From positions 1 to 36,321 of the forward strand of contig JAIKWY010000058.1 in NCBI GenBank assembly GCA_024684395.1: 36,321 bases of DNA, in the 5' to 3' direction. The stretch's first letter is position 1; each line of letters begins with the position of its first letter. The translations under genes were made by a program, and so were the position numbers. This document shows, piece by piece, positions 5,940-14,551 of the stretch. The notes beneath the pieces are model-generated. The model had not been told where the DNA came from. It saw only the letters and a list, made by a program, of their open reading frames with translations, and ran no database searches. The stretch comes from Oscillospiraceae bacterium (GTDB lineage: Bacteria; Bacillota; Clostridia; Oscillospirales; Ruminococcaceae).

Positions 5940-6983
5940 TCATCCCCCGGTACGAGCCGGGGGCTTTCTGCTGTGCGCCGACCGGGAACGCCTGCACGCC
6001 ATCCCCCTGCGCACCTCCTCCCCCCGGTGTATCACCATCACCGACATCACGAGCAGGCACGCCCCCGGGAGCCAGTGTGCTTCACGCTGTATGGGCATCC
6101 CGCCGCCGACCAGCGCCGCCTGCTGCACCTCCCGGCACAGGTAGGGCATCCCGAAGCTGCACAATGCATATGCCATGCCGCTGCACAGCACCCGCACCGC
6201 CCAGAACCTCGCCCACGGAAGCAGACCCCCGCTGACCGATGCCATCTGCATATGCACACAGATGCCGCCGAACGTCAGCAGCGCCGCCGCCATCGGGAGC
6301 GGGCCCTGCCAGTCCGCCAGACAGGTCACTTCGAGCAATGCCCGCAGGAATGCCGGGGCATCCGGATGCAGCCTTGCCGGGAGTGCGAACAGCCCCAGTC
6401 CCTCTGCGACCGCCATGCAGCCTGCCATCGCCAGCACCATGCCGCAGATCCGCAGCATCGCCCCGGCAGCCGCTTCCACGGATCCCGTCAACAGCTGTGT
6501 ACCACGCAGATACGCCGTTTCCTGCATCTTCGGCTCGATCTTCCGCAGCAGCACAGCCGCACACAGCAGATTCGGCAGACTCACCGAGAGCAGCATCCAG
6601 AGCGCAGCCCGTCCCGGCAATCCCCTGCACACCGTCCCGAACAGGAACCCCGGACCGCAGCCCATGCAGACGCAGAGCATCCGCTTTGCCTCGGGCTGCG
6701 TGATGCTCTCGCTCCGGTACAGCCCGTGTACGAGCTGTGCGCCGAGCGGATAGCCGCCGAGCTGCGACATCACCACGACTACCGCAACGCAGGCTTTTCC
6801 GCCCGTATGCAGCACCCCGCTCCGTGTGCAGACCGCCGCTATGATCGAGTAGAGATACAGCGAAGGCACCAGCACCGTCAGACACCGCTCCCCCGCCGCC
6901 AGCATACTGCTGCACACCTGTGCATGAAACAGCGCTGCCGCTGCAAAAAACGCCGCAGCAGCGACCGATCTGCCATACTTCAT
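5940..6983 (-). CDS. ylbJ: Sporulation integral membrane protein, YlbJ-like
   Basis: A 347-residue polytopic membrane protein. Hydrophobic helices run through its length. The N-terminal layout (one helix, then CLTVLVPSLYLYSIIAAVCTRSG) and the GYPLGA motif in the following loop match the YlbJ family, whose members use a GYPxGA sequence and a nucleoside-transporter-like gate fold. In Bacillus, YlbJ is made in the mother cell under sigma-E and is needed for heat-resistant spores. The ATG at 6983 places the first helix as in relatives; another ATG lies two codons upstream (6989), and a still longer frame would run through the predicted promoter. It is slightly shorter than the Bacillus protein. 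It faces yqfC-yqfD, also sigma-E genes in Bacillus, across a shared promoter region. Function beyond spore formation is not readable. Confidence 0.72.
   Translation of the reverse strand: MKYGRSVAAAAFFAAAALFHAQVCSSMLAAGERCLTVLVPSLYLYSIIAAVCTRSGVLHTGGKACVAVVVVMSQLGGYPLGAQLVHGLYRSESITQPEAKRMLCVCMGCGPGFLFGTVCRGLPGRAALWMLLSVSLPNLLCAAVLLRKIEPKMQETAYLRGTQLLTGSVEAAAGAMLRICGMVLAMAGCMAVAEGLGLFALPARLHPDAPAFLRALLEVTCLADWQGPLPMAAALLTFGGICVHMQMASVSGGLLPWARFWAVRVLCSGMAYALCSFGMPYLCREVQQAALVGGGMPIQREAHWLPGACLLVMSVMVIHRGEEVRRGMACRRSRSAHSRKPPARTGG
5944..5967 (+). terminator. Second hairpin, possible plus-strand terminator
   Basis: CCCCCGG / CCGGGGG with loop TACGAG followed by CTTTCTG. It overlaps the last codons of the YlbJ-like gene on the other strand and could act as a backstop for the CRISPR transcript. 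Confidence 0.45.
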
Positions 6984-6998
6984 GTTCATCACCGTTGC

Positions 6999-7027
6999 AG
7001 TATATGCCCGTGTCCCGACGGTTATGC
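6999..7027 (-). promoter_or_regulatory. Sigma-E-like promoter of the YlbJ-like gene
   Basis: Minus-strand CATATACT (6999-7006; sigma-E consensus -10 is CATACANT) lies 14 bases from a GCATAAC -35-like element (7021-7027). The -35 shares the palindrome TATGCGCATA (7023-7032) with the opposite promoter. The expected start point leaves only a 5-10 base leader, which is a point against it. Confidence 0.45.
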
Positions 7028-7056
7028 GCATAGATACAGCCGCCTTCGCATACACT
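7028..7056 (+). promoter_or_regulatory. Sigma-E-like promoter of yqfC-yqfD
   Basis: CATACACT at 7049-7056 fits the sigma-E -10 consensus exactly. GCATAGA at 7028-7034 is a partial -35 match, with a 14-base spacer. The leader before yqfC would be about 11 bases and would contain the GAGGTGA ribosome site. Confidence 0.55.
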
Positions 7057-7073
7057 GCACTGAGGTGAAGCCC

Positions 7074-7328
7074 ATGCGCAAACGGATCCAACGAACAGTC
7101 ATGAACTGGATGTACCTCGACACCTATGTCCACATGCACGGCAACCGTGAGCTCCGTGTGGAAAATGTCCGCCGCATCCTTGCCTATGATGAGATATGCG
7201 TCCGGCTCCGGACACGGGACATGACCGTGACCGTCTGGGGGACAGGGCTGCGGGTCTATGACTATAAAAGCAGTAGTATGCTTGTGACCGGCAGGATCAC
7301 GAGCGTGGAACTGAGCGAAACGAGGTGA
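7074..7328 (+). CDS. yqfC: Sporulation protein YqfC
   Basis: An 84-residue protein of the YabP/YqfC family, matching the usual length. The visible family pattern is a short basic N-terminus (MRKRIQR), then VENVRRILAYDEICVRLRTRDMTVTVWGTGLRVYDY and a C-terminal VTGRITSVEL beta strand. In Bacillus the gene is sigma-E controlled and required for sporulation; the molecular role is not established. GAGGTGA lies six bases before the ATG. The frame stays open far upstream, antisense to the YlbJ-like gene, but that part has no ribosome site and is not believed. It overlaps nothing; yqfD starts 3 bases after its stop, with the yqfD ribosome site embedded in its last codons. Confidence 0.85.
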   Translation: MRKRIQRTVMNWMYLDTYVHMHGNRELRVENVRRILAYDEICVRLRTRDMTVTVWGTGLRVYDYKSSSMLVTGRITSVELSETR

Positions 7329-7331
7329 ACC

Positions 7332-8501
7332 ATGCAGCTATCCGATCTGAGCGAGGTCACGGTCAGCGGCAGGAACCCGTACCCCTTCATCAATGCCGTG
7401 CGCCAGAGCCCCCTCCCCTGCTATGCACAGTACTGCACCGGCGATGTGTTCCGCTGCAAAGTCCGCACCGCCGACCTTCCCGAGCTGCGGGCGCTTGCCG
7501 ATGCCTATCATATGCAGATAGAGAGCCGCCGTGACCGCTCTGTGCAGCGGTTTTTGCGCCGCTACAGGCTCCGTTTCGGCATTCTCATCGGCATAGTTCT
7601 GAGCGCCTGCCTGATCCTCTGGCAGTCCAATACCGTGGAGCATATCGAATTGCAGGGCAACCACACGACCGATGCCGCCACGATCCTGCAAGTGCTCTCC
7701 GCCGAGGGGGTGGACATCGGCAGCTATATCCCCGGCATCGACATGGGTCACTGCGAGTACACGATCCGGCGCCGCATCCCCGGGATCGCCTGGTGCGGCA
7801 TCCGGCACACCGGCAGCCGGCTCATCGTGGAGATCGCCGAGGAAACGCCCCACATCCCGATGCATCACAGCCGCACCCCCTGCAACATCATCGCCGCCCA
7901 GAATGCGCAGATCACGGATGTGGAGGTCTACTGCGGCTGTCTGCACCGGCTCCCGGGGAGCGGCGTGGCAAAGGGCGACCTGATCGTAAGCGGCACCTTC
8001 GAGAATGCCGACGGCATCACGACTTTCCACCATGCCTATGCGAAGATCACGGGCATCTACACGAAAGAAGCCGAGCTGACGGTCTACCGGGAGCAGAATG
8101 CCGCCGTTCCGACCGGACGCATCACCCGGAGGCGCTGGCTGCGGCTGTTCGGCATGAAGCTGCCGCTGTTTTTCCATGCAGACAGCTATGCCGCCGCCCG
8201 CACGGCACAGTCCGAGGTGCCGCTCTCCTTCCTGCAATGGCAGCTGCCCGTCAGCATCGTCACCGTCACAGATAACGAGCTCTCCGAGACTGCCGTGACC
8301 TACACCCCGGAGGAGCTGCGGCTCGCCCTCCAGTCCGAGATCGTGCGCTATGAGCAGAACATCCTGGATGATGTCGAGATCCTGGATCGTTCGATGACAT
8401 TTGAGGAGACCGGGGACGCCCTGACCTGTCATCTGTGCTATACCGTTGAGGGCGAGATCGGCGAGGAGTCGGCGTTTTATGTGAAATTTGCCTCTGAATA
8501 G
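7332..8501 (+). CDS. yqfD: Sporulation protein YqfD
   Basis: A 389-residue protein of the YqfD family (Bacillus YqfD is about the same length). Seen: an N-terminal cytoplasmic region (about 1-75), one membrane helix (FGILIGIVLSACLILW, about 85-102), then the family-typical WQSNTVEHIELQGN...ILQVLSAEGVDIGSYIPGID segment, resembling a POTRA-like fold, and a large extracytoplasmic part ending in CYTVEGEIGEESAFYV. The yqfC-yqfD pair is conserved in spore formers and expressed in the mother cell; the biochemical role is unknown. The ATG at 7332 follows CGAGGTGA, which overlaps the yqfC stop codon, so the pair is translationally linked. A strong terminator follows immediately. Confidence 0.88.
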   Translation: MQLSDLSEVTVSGRNPYPFINAVRQSPLPCYAQYCTGDVFRCKVRTADLPELRALADAYHMQIESRRDRSVQRFLRRYRLRFGILIGIVLSACLILWQSNTVEHIELQGNHTTDAATILQVLSAEGVDIGSYIPGIDMGHCEYTIRRRIPGIAWCGIRHTGSRLIVEIAEETPHIPMHHSRTPCNIIAAQNAQITDVEVYCGCLHRLPGSGVAKGDLIVSGTFENADGITTFHHAYAKITGIYTKEAELTVYREQNAAVPTGRITRRRWLRLFGMKLPLFFHADSYAAARTAQSEVPLSFLQWQLPVSIVTVTDNELSETAVTYTPEELRLALQSEIVRYEQNILDDVEILDRSMTFEETGDALTCHLCYTVEGEIGEESAFYVKFASE

Positions 8502-8502
8502 C

Positions 8503-8536
8503 AAAAAACACGGCAGCTTTCGCTGCCGTGTTTTGT
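8503..8536. terminator. Strong bidirectional terminator between yqfD and GH9 gene
   Basis: AAAACACGGCAG (8505-8516) pairs perfectly with CTGCCGTGTTTT (8523-8534), followed by GTTTGTTTG on the plus strand and preceded by further As, giving a T tail on the minus strand. It closes both convergent transcripts. Confidence 0.85.
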
Positions 8537-8557
8537 TTGTTTGTGAAGCTTTAGTGC

Positions 8558-11500
8558 TTACTTAACCGGGAAGGACTCGAGGATCTCAACAACATACTTC
8601 AGGATGTTGAGGGAGTCGATCTCATCAACGATACTGTTGTCGTCAACGTCAGCGTTGATCTTGCCCTGCGGCTTGAGCTGCTCGCCAACCATGAGGTTCT
8701 TGTTCAGCGTGATAACGTCGATGATGTCAACCTTGCCGTTGCAGTCAACGTCGCCGTATACCTTGTCGCCAGGCTGATCGGTCGGCTCATCAGTCGGCTT
8801 CGGATCAGTCGGGTTCTGAGTGGACTCACCGATGTTCGGAGCCTCGTCCTCAACGAAGGAGGAGATCCAAACGAGCGGAGCGTTCCAGTTGATGGTGATC
8901 TCGTTTACAGACCATGCATCGCAGTTATCATAGTAGCACTTCATCGGAGCCAGTTCGCCGATCTTGTAGCCGGCACCCTGGATCATCGGGTCGTTCATGT
9001 CGGAGTTAGGACCACCGGAGAGGCATCCATCCGGAGCAGACGGCCAATCGGGCTTCATCTGGTGGCACCAGTATCTGTGGTGCGGGTTAGCAGTAGTCGT
9101 ACCCTCGTTACCGTAACCGGTTACATAGGAGTTCTCGATCGCATTTCTACCGAAGATGTAGTCCATAGCGGTGATAACGCCGTTGCAGTACTTCGGATCT
9201 TCGGTCAGGTCATAAGCCATACCGAGGATCATAGCGTTGTTGATAACCATGGAGTTGGAACCCCACTCATAACCGCCCTCGAGGGTGATGGACCTCTCGG
9301 AAGCAGTATCGCCGATGATGTCGGTTACAGAAGTATCATAGGTATGACCCGGATACGGAGAACCGTACATAGACTCGCCCTCGTACTTCAGATAAGTATC
9401 GCCGGCAGCCTGGAACTGGTTAACAACTTCCTTAGCCTCAGCAGCATCGAGCAGATCCTGATGGAGTGCCAGAGATGCGGTACCGAGGGAGGACAGAGTA
9501 CCCCAAGTGAAGGTTGTGGGAGAACCCTTATTCTCACCGCCTACGAGGTCGGTGATTACCTTGAATGCGAAGTCATCGGAGCCCTTCAGGTCATCATAGT
9601 AGCTCTTGTCACCAGTGGTAACATACAGCTCGCAAGCTGCCCAGTAGAACTCGTCAGTTACCTGAGTATCACCGTAGGGGCCGCCGCCCTTGTTCTGATC
9701 CAGAGGAGCGAACTTGGAAGGATCGGTCAGAGGAGTACCCAGATCGGTAGCATCAGAAGCCTGCTTGTAGATGGAACCATACTTCTTCTCATAGTCATCC
9801 TTAGCAGCCTTGTAGGACTTCTCAGCGTACTCGAGGTACTTGGAAGCATCCTTGTCGCCAGCCTTTTCCAGCAGACGGGACAGCTGTGCCAGAGCGGCAG
9901 CAGAGTTCAGGGTAGCTGCATAGGTTACAGGCTTAACGATACGAGTCGGCATAGTAACGTCCTCGTCAGCATCTTCCTCAAGGTACGGCATTACACCAAG
10001 AGCAGTCCACTTGTAGTCATGCATCTTGTGATATACGAAGCCGTCATCACGGGTCATGTTGATGAAGAAGTCAGCCTCCCACTTCAGCTCGTCGAGGATA
10101 TCAGGAGTGCCGTTGCCGGTCTCCGGGAGCTTCTGGGTGGTAGCCTTGCCCTCAGCGAACTTCTCAGGATTACGCTCGTAAGCGTTTGCCAGAGTCCACA
10201 TGGAAACACCGCCGTTTACAACGTACTTACCGTAGTCACCGGCATCGTACCAACCGCCTGTGCAGTCGATCTGCTTGGAATATCTGCCCTTGATCTCGGT
10301 GTTGGTTCTCTCCTCATAGAGGAATACCCACTCATCGGTCACATAAGCCATATCCTTCGGGTGACCAGCGTCACGAGTCAGAGCAGACTTCGACTTGTTC
10401 TTACCGCCGTTAGCGATGTAGGAATCCTCGATCGCAATACCGGAACGGTTCAGGTAGTAGTAGTTGAAGGAGTCTCTCAGCAGGTCGCCGTAAAGATCTT
10501 CCTTGATCTCGAAGTCAACAGACTTGCCGCCGGCAGTCAGGGTGTACTTACCAGGTGTCTTCAGCTCAGAGAAGTCGATGACAGCTGCGCTCTCCCAGGA
10601 ACCAGAGTCCTTCTTCGGGGTGCTGGAGGTACCGGACAGGGTCTCCGGTCCAGTGATCTTCCAGTCAACAGCAGAAGTGGTCTCGATGGTAGCCTGCTTG
10701 ATGGTCTTCGGATAGAAGCCGAGCTGATTGAGCATCAGACCCTTCTTCTCCGGCTTCTCTTCTGCCTTGTAGTCGTTGGAGTCGCCGGACATATCCATGA
10801 GCATCATGTTATCGAACTTCAGGATGGTGCCCTCCGGGAACATTGCCTTGTCAGTGAACTGACCGTCGCCGCCGAAGTGGAATGTCCACTCAACGGTGCC
10901 CTCACCGGTAGGTGTGGTGCCTTCCTGCTTTACGTTCTCCATGTAGGAGTCGTCGATGATGAACTCATAGGAGAAGGTGGTCCACTTCTTAGCCGGGATC
11001 TCGATGTTCTTCCAGGAGTTCCAGCCTTCATAGTAAGGAACATCCCACTGGCTCTGGTTGGAGTCGATGGTCTTGCTCGGGGTAGCAGACTTCAGAGCGC
11101 TTGCGAGCTCATCCATAGACATGTCTTCCTTGTACTCCAGACCGAGCTTGTTACCGTTACCATGCCAGTACTCTGCGTTATCGTTGGTGATATCACCGAT
11201 CTTCGGATACAGCTTACCGGAGTTGGTAGCGTATACGGAGTAGGTGATACGATAGGTGTTGCCATACTTGATGGACATACCTCTGTGACGGAACTGGCAG
11301 TCCCATCTGTCGTCACCGCCGTTGGAAGCACCGCCGGGGTTCTTGATGAGGATGGAATATACGCCGTCATTGATGTTGAACGCCATCTGACCGGTACCGT
11401 TTTCGCAAACGTGCCACGGCAGACCAGCGCCCTCCTCGAAAGTACCCTCACCGGTCATGACGCCAGCATAAGCGGTCAGGGAAGCAAGAGATGCTGCGGA

Positions 11501-11569
11501 AGCAGATGCTGTCATAGCGATTGCAACAGCGGATGCCGCCAGCTTCTTGCCAAGTTTGGATGTAAGCAT
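8558..11569 (-). CDS. Cellulosomal GH9 cellulase with CBM4-like, Ig-like and dockerin modules
   Basis: A 1003-residue secreted enzyme. Modules in order: signal peptide (about 1-35, ending LTAYA); a CBM4/9-like carbohydrate-binding region (about 40-260); an Ig-like CelD_N domain (about 277-357); the GH9 catalytic domain (about 360-905); a Pro/Thr linker; and a type I dockerin (about 936-1003). GH9 signatures are visible: DAGD at 442-445 (nucleophile side), PHHR at 829-832, and catalytic acid Glu 890 in SVNEITINWNAPL. The dockerin has two calcium loops, DVDCNGKVDIID and DVDDNSIVDEID. GH9 enzymes of this layout hydrolyse beta-1,4-glucan; the dockerin should plug it into a scaffoldin cohesin, none of which is in the window. 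ATG 11569 follows GGGAGGG; a longer frame adds 31 residues ahead of the signal peptide and is rejected. It has its own promoter and terminator. Confidence 0.95.
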   Translation of the reverse strand: MLTSKLGKKLAASAVAIAMTASASAASLASLTAYAGVMTGEGTFEEGAGLPWHVCENGTGQMAFNINDGVYSILIKNPGGASNGGDDRWDCQFRHRGMSIKYGNTYRITYSVYATNSGKLYPKIGDITNDNAEYWHGNGNKLGLEYKEDMSMDELASALKSATPSKTIDSNQSQWDVPYYEGWNSWKNIEIPAKKWTTFSYEFIIDDSYMENVKQEGTTPTGEGTVEWTFHFGGDGQFTDKAMFPEGTILKFDNMMLMDMSGDSNDYKAEEKPEKKGLMLNQLGFYPKTIKQATIETTSAVDWKITGPETLSGTSSTPKKDSGSWESAAVIDFSELKTPGKYTLTAGGKSVDFEIKEDLYGDLLRDSFNYYYLNRSGIAIEDSYIANGGKNKSKSALTRDAGHPKDMAYVTDEWVFLYEERTNTEIKGRYSKQIDCTGGWYDAGDYGKYVVNGGVSMWTLANAYERNPEKFAEGKATTQKLPETGNGTPDILDELKWEADFFINMTRDDGFVYHKMHDYKWTALGVMPYLEEDADEDVTMPTRIVKPVTYAATLNSAAALAQLSRLLEKAGDKDASKYLEYAEKSYKAAKDDYEKKYGSIYKQASDATDLGTPLTDPSKFAPLDQNKGGGPYGDTQVTDEFYWAACELYVTTGDKSYYDDLKGSDDFAFKVITDLVGGENKGSPTTFTWGTLSSLGTASLALHQDLLDAAEAKEVVNQFQAAGDTYLKYEGESMYGSPYPGHTYDTSVTDIIGDTASERSITLEGGYEWGSNSMVINNAMILGMAYDLTEDPKYCNGVITAMDYIFGRNAIENSYVTGYGNEGTTTANPHHRYWCHQMKPDWPSAPDGCLSGGPNSDMNDPMIQGAGYKIGELAPMKCYYDNCDAWSVNEITINWNAPLVWISSFVEDEAPNIGESTQNPTDPKPTDEPTDQPGDKVYGDVDCNGKVDIIDVITLNKNLMVGEQLKPQGKINADVDDNSIVDEIDSLNILKYVVEILESFPVK

Positions 11570-11724
11570 TGGTTTTACCCTCCCATTAAAATAAAAGATT
11601 TTGGACATATGCTGCTTCTGCCCAGTGCAAGCATCCGCAGCATTCGAGCCGATGGATTTCATCTGTCAGATTTCATACAGCTCTCACACTGCATTCATCT
11701 GCTCTTAAAAATCCTATCATAATC

Positions 11725-11753
11725 ATTATAGTATATTTGTACAAAAAAGTAAA
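11725..11753 (-). promoter_or_regulatory. Sigma-A promoter of the first GH9 gene
   Basis: Minus-strand TTTACT (11748-11753) and TATAAT (11725-11730) with a 17-base spacer. The mRNA leader would be about 150 bases long, room for regulation, though I see no known riboswitch in it. Confidence 0.7.
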
Positions 11754-11835
11754 GAGCTTTTTGAAAATTTGTCGTTTATTACAAACCGATATTACAGATT
11801 CTGTACATGTTGACGAAGTTATATACATGTAGTAG

Positions 11836-11868
11836 AAAAATGCCCACATATTTGTTGCGGGCATTTTT
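11836..11868 (-). terminator. Terminator of the second GH9 gene
   Basis: AAAAATGCCC (11836-11845) pairs with GGGCATTTTT (11859-11868). On the minus strand the stem ends in TTTTT and is followed by CTACTAC. It separates the two GH9 genes, so they are not one transcript by default. Confidence 0.7.
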
Positions 11869-11904
11869 CCGATTTCATGCAGTTTTTGATAACGTTTTCG
11901 CTGA

Positions 11905-14343
11905 TCAGGCGATCGGCAGAGCCTCAACGATCTCCACGACATACTTGAGGATGTTCAGGCTGTCCACCTCATCCGGTCTTTCCGGATCGCTCAGGTCAAC
12001 GTCAGCAGACAGCTTTGCCTCTGCGCTCAGCGGCTCGCCGATCATCAGCGCCTTGTTGAGCGTGATGACATCGAGGATGGAGACGGTACCGTCCAGATCC
12101 ACGTCGCCGTACAGAATGATCGGCTTGTCATCGCTCGTGGAATCCGTGGTCGGATCGTTCTGCGGATCGTCCGGCTTGGTAGCCTCAGTCGGTGTCGGAT
12201 CGGGATCCGTCTTGGGCTCGGTCGGCTCTTCGCCGGTCGGCTTGGTGCCGTCGGGCTCCTCGCCCCATACAAGAGCGCCGTTGACATACATCGTGAAGTG
12301 CTCGTTGAGCGCCTTCGGATCCTTCAGGCTGTCGGTTGCCGTCAGACCTTCATAGGACCAGTCGTTTTCCGGATCCCAGGCACCCTTGGTGGACTGTCCG
12401 TCAATGGCATCCGGGATGGATACACGGAACTGCACCTCATCACGGTGTTCGCTCTGGCCGGTCGGCTGGATGGCACGGCCGTCCTCGAACTTGATCTCTG
12501 CATAATAGGTATTGCCGGACGGGTCGCCCTCAAACTTATAGGGGCCTGTCACCGTGGCAAAGCCCTGCTCGCCCTCGGAGTACTGCTGCGGCTTGGCCTC
12601 GACCTTGATATCATCCACACTCAGACCCGCCTTGAGCAGCTCCTCGATGTTGAAGTAGTAGTGATAGCTGATGTCCTTGGCAACTCTTGCCGGCCATGCG
12701 GTGTGGTTCATCGCCCATGCCTTGACCTCGGTATAGCTGTCGCCCTTGCCGTTGAGGACGGCTGCGACTTCCCACTCAGCCCACTTAGGCTCTTCCTTCG
12801 GCGGGAAATTCGCAAGCTTGCTGCCGTTGTCATAATCGCCGATCATTGCAGCGAGCGCAGAGGTAAAGCCGGCATTGTAGTCGATGGCTACCTCGGAGAA
12901 CTCGTACTTGCTGACCTGATTGGTGTACTCGCCGCTCTTGTCAGGGCCGCCGACCAGTGCGCCGTACAGCGTATGGGCATACTCTGTCTGCCAGTTGTCG
13001 CCGGAAGTGGAAGCTGTTGCGCTCTTGGGCTGACCGAGGTCATTCCAGTGGTCATCGTGAACGCCGGAAGCGGTTCTGTGGTGGATCGCAGTCGGCTCAA
13101 GCGTTGCATGGCTCATACCGAGCACATAGCACTGGCCGAGATTGTTATCGCCGAAACAATAATCCATCTGGCTCTTTGCCCAGTCCTGGTACTTCTTGGA
13201 CAGTGTTGCATCATCCTTGAAAATCGTGTCACACGCCAGGAAAGCGACCCATGCAGTCGTGGAAGCATGGCGCAGAGAGCCCCAGTTCATGAGGTATGCA
13301 AGGCCGTCCGGGGTGTACTCGATCTTCTTGCCGCCGTAACCGTCGATCCAGTAATCGAGATGGTGAGAAATATGGTCGATCCAGTCCTTTTCGCCGGAGA
13401 TCTGTGCATACAGCAGTGCAGCGCCCTGTGTGGTATCATCCCAGCAGAGGCCCCAGGTGTACTTCCATGCATCGGACTGGCTTTCCTTCGGGAAGTTCGG
13501 GATATAGTCCTTCTTGATCTTGTCCAGATAGCTGTCATCGCCGGTTGCCTTATAGAGCCAGCAGGCTGCATACATGCAGTCATCCACCCAGCTTGAGGTC
13601 GGGTACATGGAGCCCATGCCGCCCTTGTCCTCGGTATCGCGCCATGTATCGGCAAGCTCAAAGAGCTCCTTGGCAGTGGCAAGGTACTTGGCAGCCTTAT
13701 CCGGCTGGCTGTCCTTGAAGATGATATAGCCCTCTGCGAGTGCAGCCGCAGCAAGGCCGGCAACAGTGGAATTCTCGACCGTATCATACGGGCGCTCCCA
13801 GTCGCCGTTGTTCAGGTGATGCTTGCGCAGGTAAACCTCAGCGCTGCACCAGATGTTATGGTCGGTGGATCCGCCGGTGAAGTCGCCGATCGTGCCGACC
13901 AGCTTGCCATTGCCGAGGTAGCAGGCATTGACATAATCCATGCCCCACTCGATCATATTCAGATAATCCTTGTCGAGGCCAGCCTTCTTGAGGTTCTCCT
14001 CATACTCGATGTAGCCCCAGCCCAGCATGGACGCAGAATAGGCATTGGTCAGCGTGAACTTGAAGTGGTCGCCGGCATCGAACCAGCCGCCCTTCACGAC
14101 ATCGGTCTCGTTGCCGTCTTCATCGACCATGGAGTCCGCACGCCACGGCACATTGTTCCACTCCGGGAGCTTGCCGGACTGCTGCACCTCATAGAAGAAC
14201 ATCGACTTCTGGAGGGCCTCGGCGTAGTTGTACTTGCTGTCAGCAGCCTGAACCGGGATCGGTGCAGCCGCCTGCAGCGGAGCCGTGAGTGATGCAGCGC
14301 ACATCACCAGGCCGGCAATTCCTGCCAGGATTTTGCTTTTCAT
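11905..14343 (-). CDS. Cellulosomal GH9-CBM3c cellulase with dockerin
   Basis: An 812-residue secreted enzyme of the endo-processive GH9-CBM3c type. Signal peptide about 1-33 (ending VQAAD); GH9 domain about 36-510, with GGWFDAGD at 85-92, HHR at 421-423 and catalytic Glu 484 in SEVAIDYNAGF; CBM3c about 520-690 (starting WAEWEVAAVLNGKG, typical of modules that feed a glucan chain to the active site); an acidic Pro/Thr linker (about 695-745); and a dockerin (about 748-812). The first dockerin calcium loop is regular (DVDLDGTVSILD). The second reads DVDLSDPERPDEVD, two residues longer than the usual 12, so calcium binding or cohesin choice may differ. ATG 14343 follows GAGAGGGG. It complements the neighbouring CBM4-type GH9, suggesting two modes of cellulose attack from one locus. 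Confidence 0.95.
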   Translation of the reverse strand: MKSKILAGIAGLVMCAASLTAPLQAAAPIPVQAADSKYNYAEALQKSMFFYEVQQSGKLPEWNNVPWRADSMVDEDGNETDVVKGGWFDAGDHFKFTLTNAYSASMLGWGYIEYEENLKKAGLDKDYLNMIEWGMDYVNACYLGNGKLVGTIGDFTGGSTDHNIWCSAEVYLRKHHLNNGDWERPYDTVENSTVAGLAAAALAEGYIIFKDSQPDKAAKYLATAKELFELADTWRDTEDKGGMGSMYPTSSWVDDCMYAACWLYKATGDDSYLDKIKKDYIPNFPKESQSDAWKYTWGLCWDDTTQGAALLYAQISGEKDWIDHISHHLDYWIDGYGGKKIEYTPDGLAYLMNWGSLRHASTTAWVAFLACDTIFKDDATLSKKYQDWAKSQMDYCFGDNNLGQCYVLGMSHATLEPTAIHHRTASGVHDDHWNDLGQPKSATASTSGDNWQTEYAHTLYGALVGGPDKSGEYTNQVSKYEFSEVAIDYNAGFTSALAAMIGDYDNGSKLANFPPKEEPKWAEWEVAAVLNGKGDSYTEVKAWAMNHTAWPARVAKDISYHYYFNIEELLKAGLSVDDIKVEAKPQQYSEGEQGFATVTGPYKFEGDPSGNTYYAEIKFEDGRAIQPTGQSEHRDEVQFRVSIPDAIDGQSTKGAWDPENDWSYEGLTATDSLKDPKALNEHFTMYVNGALVWGEEPDGTKPTGEEPTEPKTDPDPTPTEATKPDDPQNDPTTDSTSDDKPIILYGDVDLDGTVSILDVITLNKALMIGEPLSAEAKLSADVDLSDPERPDEVDSLNILKYVVEIVEALPIA

Positions 14344-14405
14344 TGTAATTACCCCTCTCGTAATTTTTCGCTCCGGGCAGTGCGTGCCGGAACGTATACA
14401 CTTTC

Positions 14406-14434
14406 ATTGTACTATAATTTGGCGGTTTTGTCAA
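14406..14434 (-). promoter_or_regulatory. Sigma-A promoter of the second GH9 gene
   Basis: Minus-strand TTGACA (14429-14434) and TACAAT (14406-14411) with a 17-base spacer. Confidence 0.75.
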
Positions 14435-14490
14435 GTATTTTGTGATGAATTTATAGCAGGCGGCAGGCGCCGCATGACGAACATTCCCTC

Positions 14491-14519
14491 TTTACCTTTC
14501 CCCGAAAATATGCTATAAT
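14491..14519 (+). promoter_or_regulatory. Sigma-A promoter of the unknown protein gene
   Basis: TTTACC (14491-14496) and TATAAT (14514-14519) with a 17-base spacer and a TG two bases before the -10 box (extended -10). It diverges from the GH9 promoter 60 bases away. Confidence 0.7.
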
Positions 14520-14551
14520 AGACCCATCCACTACCACAGGAGGGCAATTCT

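Noticed and set aside
5766-7328. A 520-residue plus-strand open frame running into yqfC
   Set aside because: Its first ~435 codons are antisense to the YlbJ-like gene, rich in Arg/His/Pro/Gln with no domain or ribosome site; only the in-frame yqfC end is believed.
9062-11722. An 886-residue open frame antisense to the first GH9 gene
   Set aside because: It mirrors codon bias of a highly expressed gene; GH9, dockerin and signal peptide are clear on the other strand, and no ribosome site or domain supports it.
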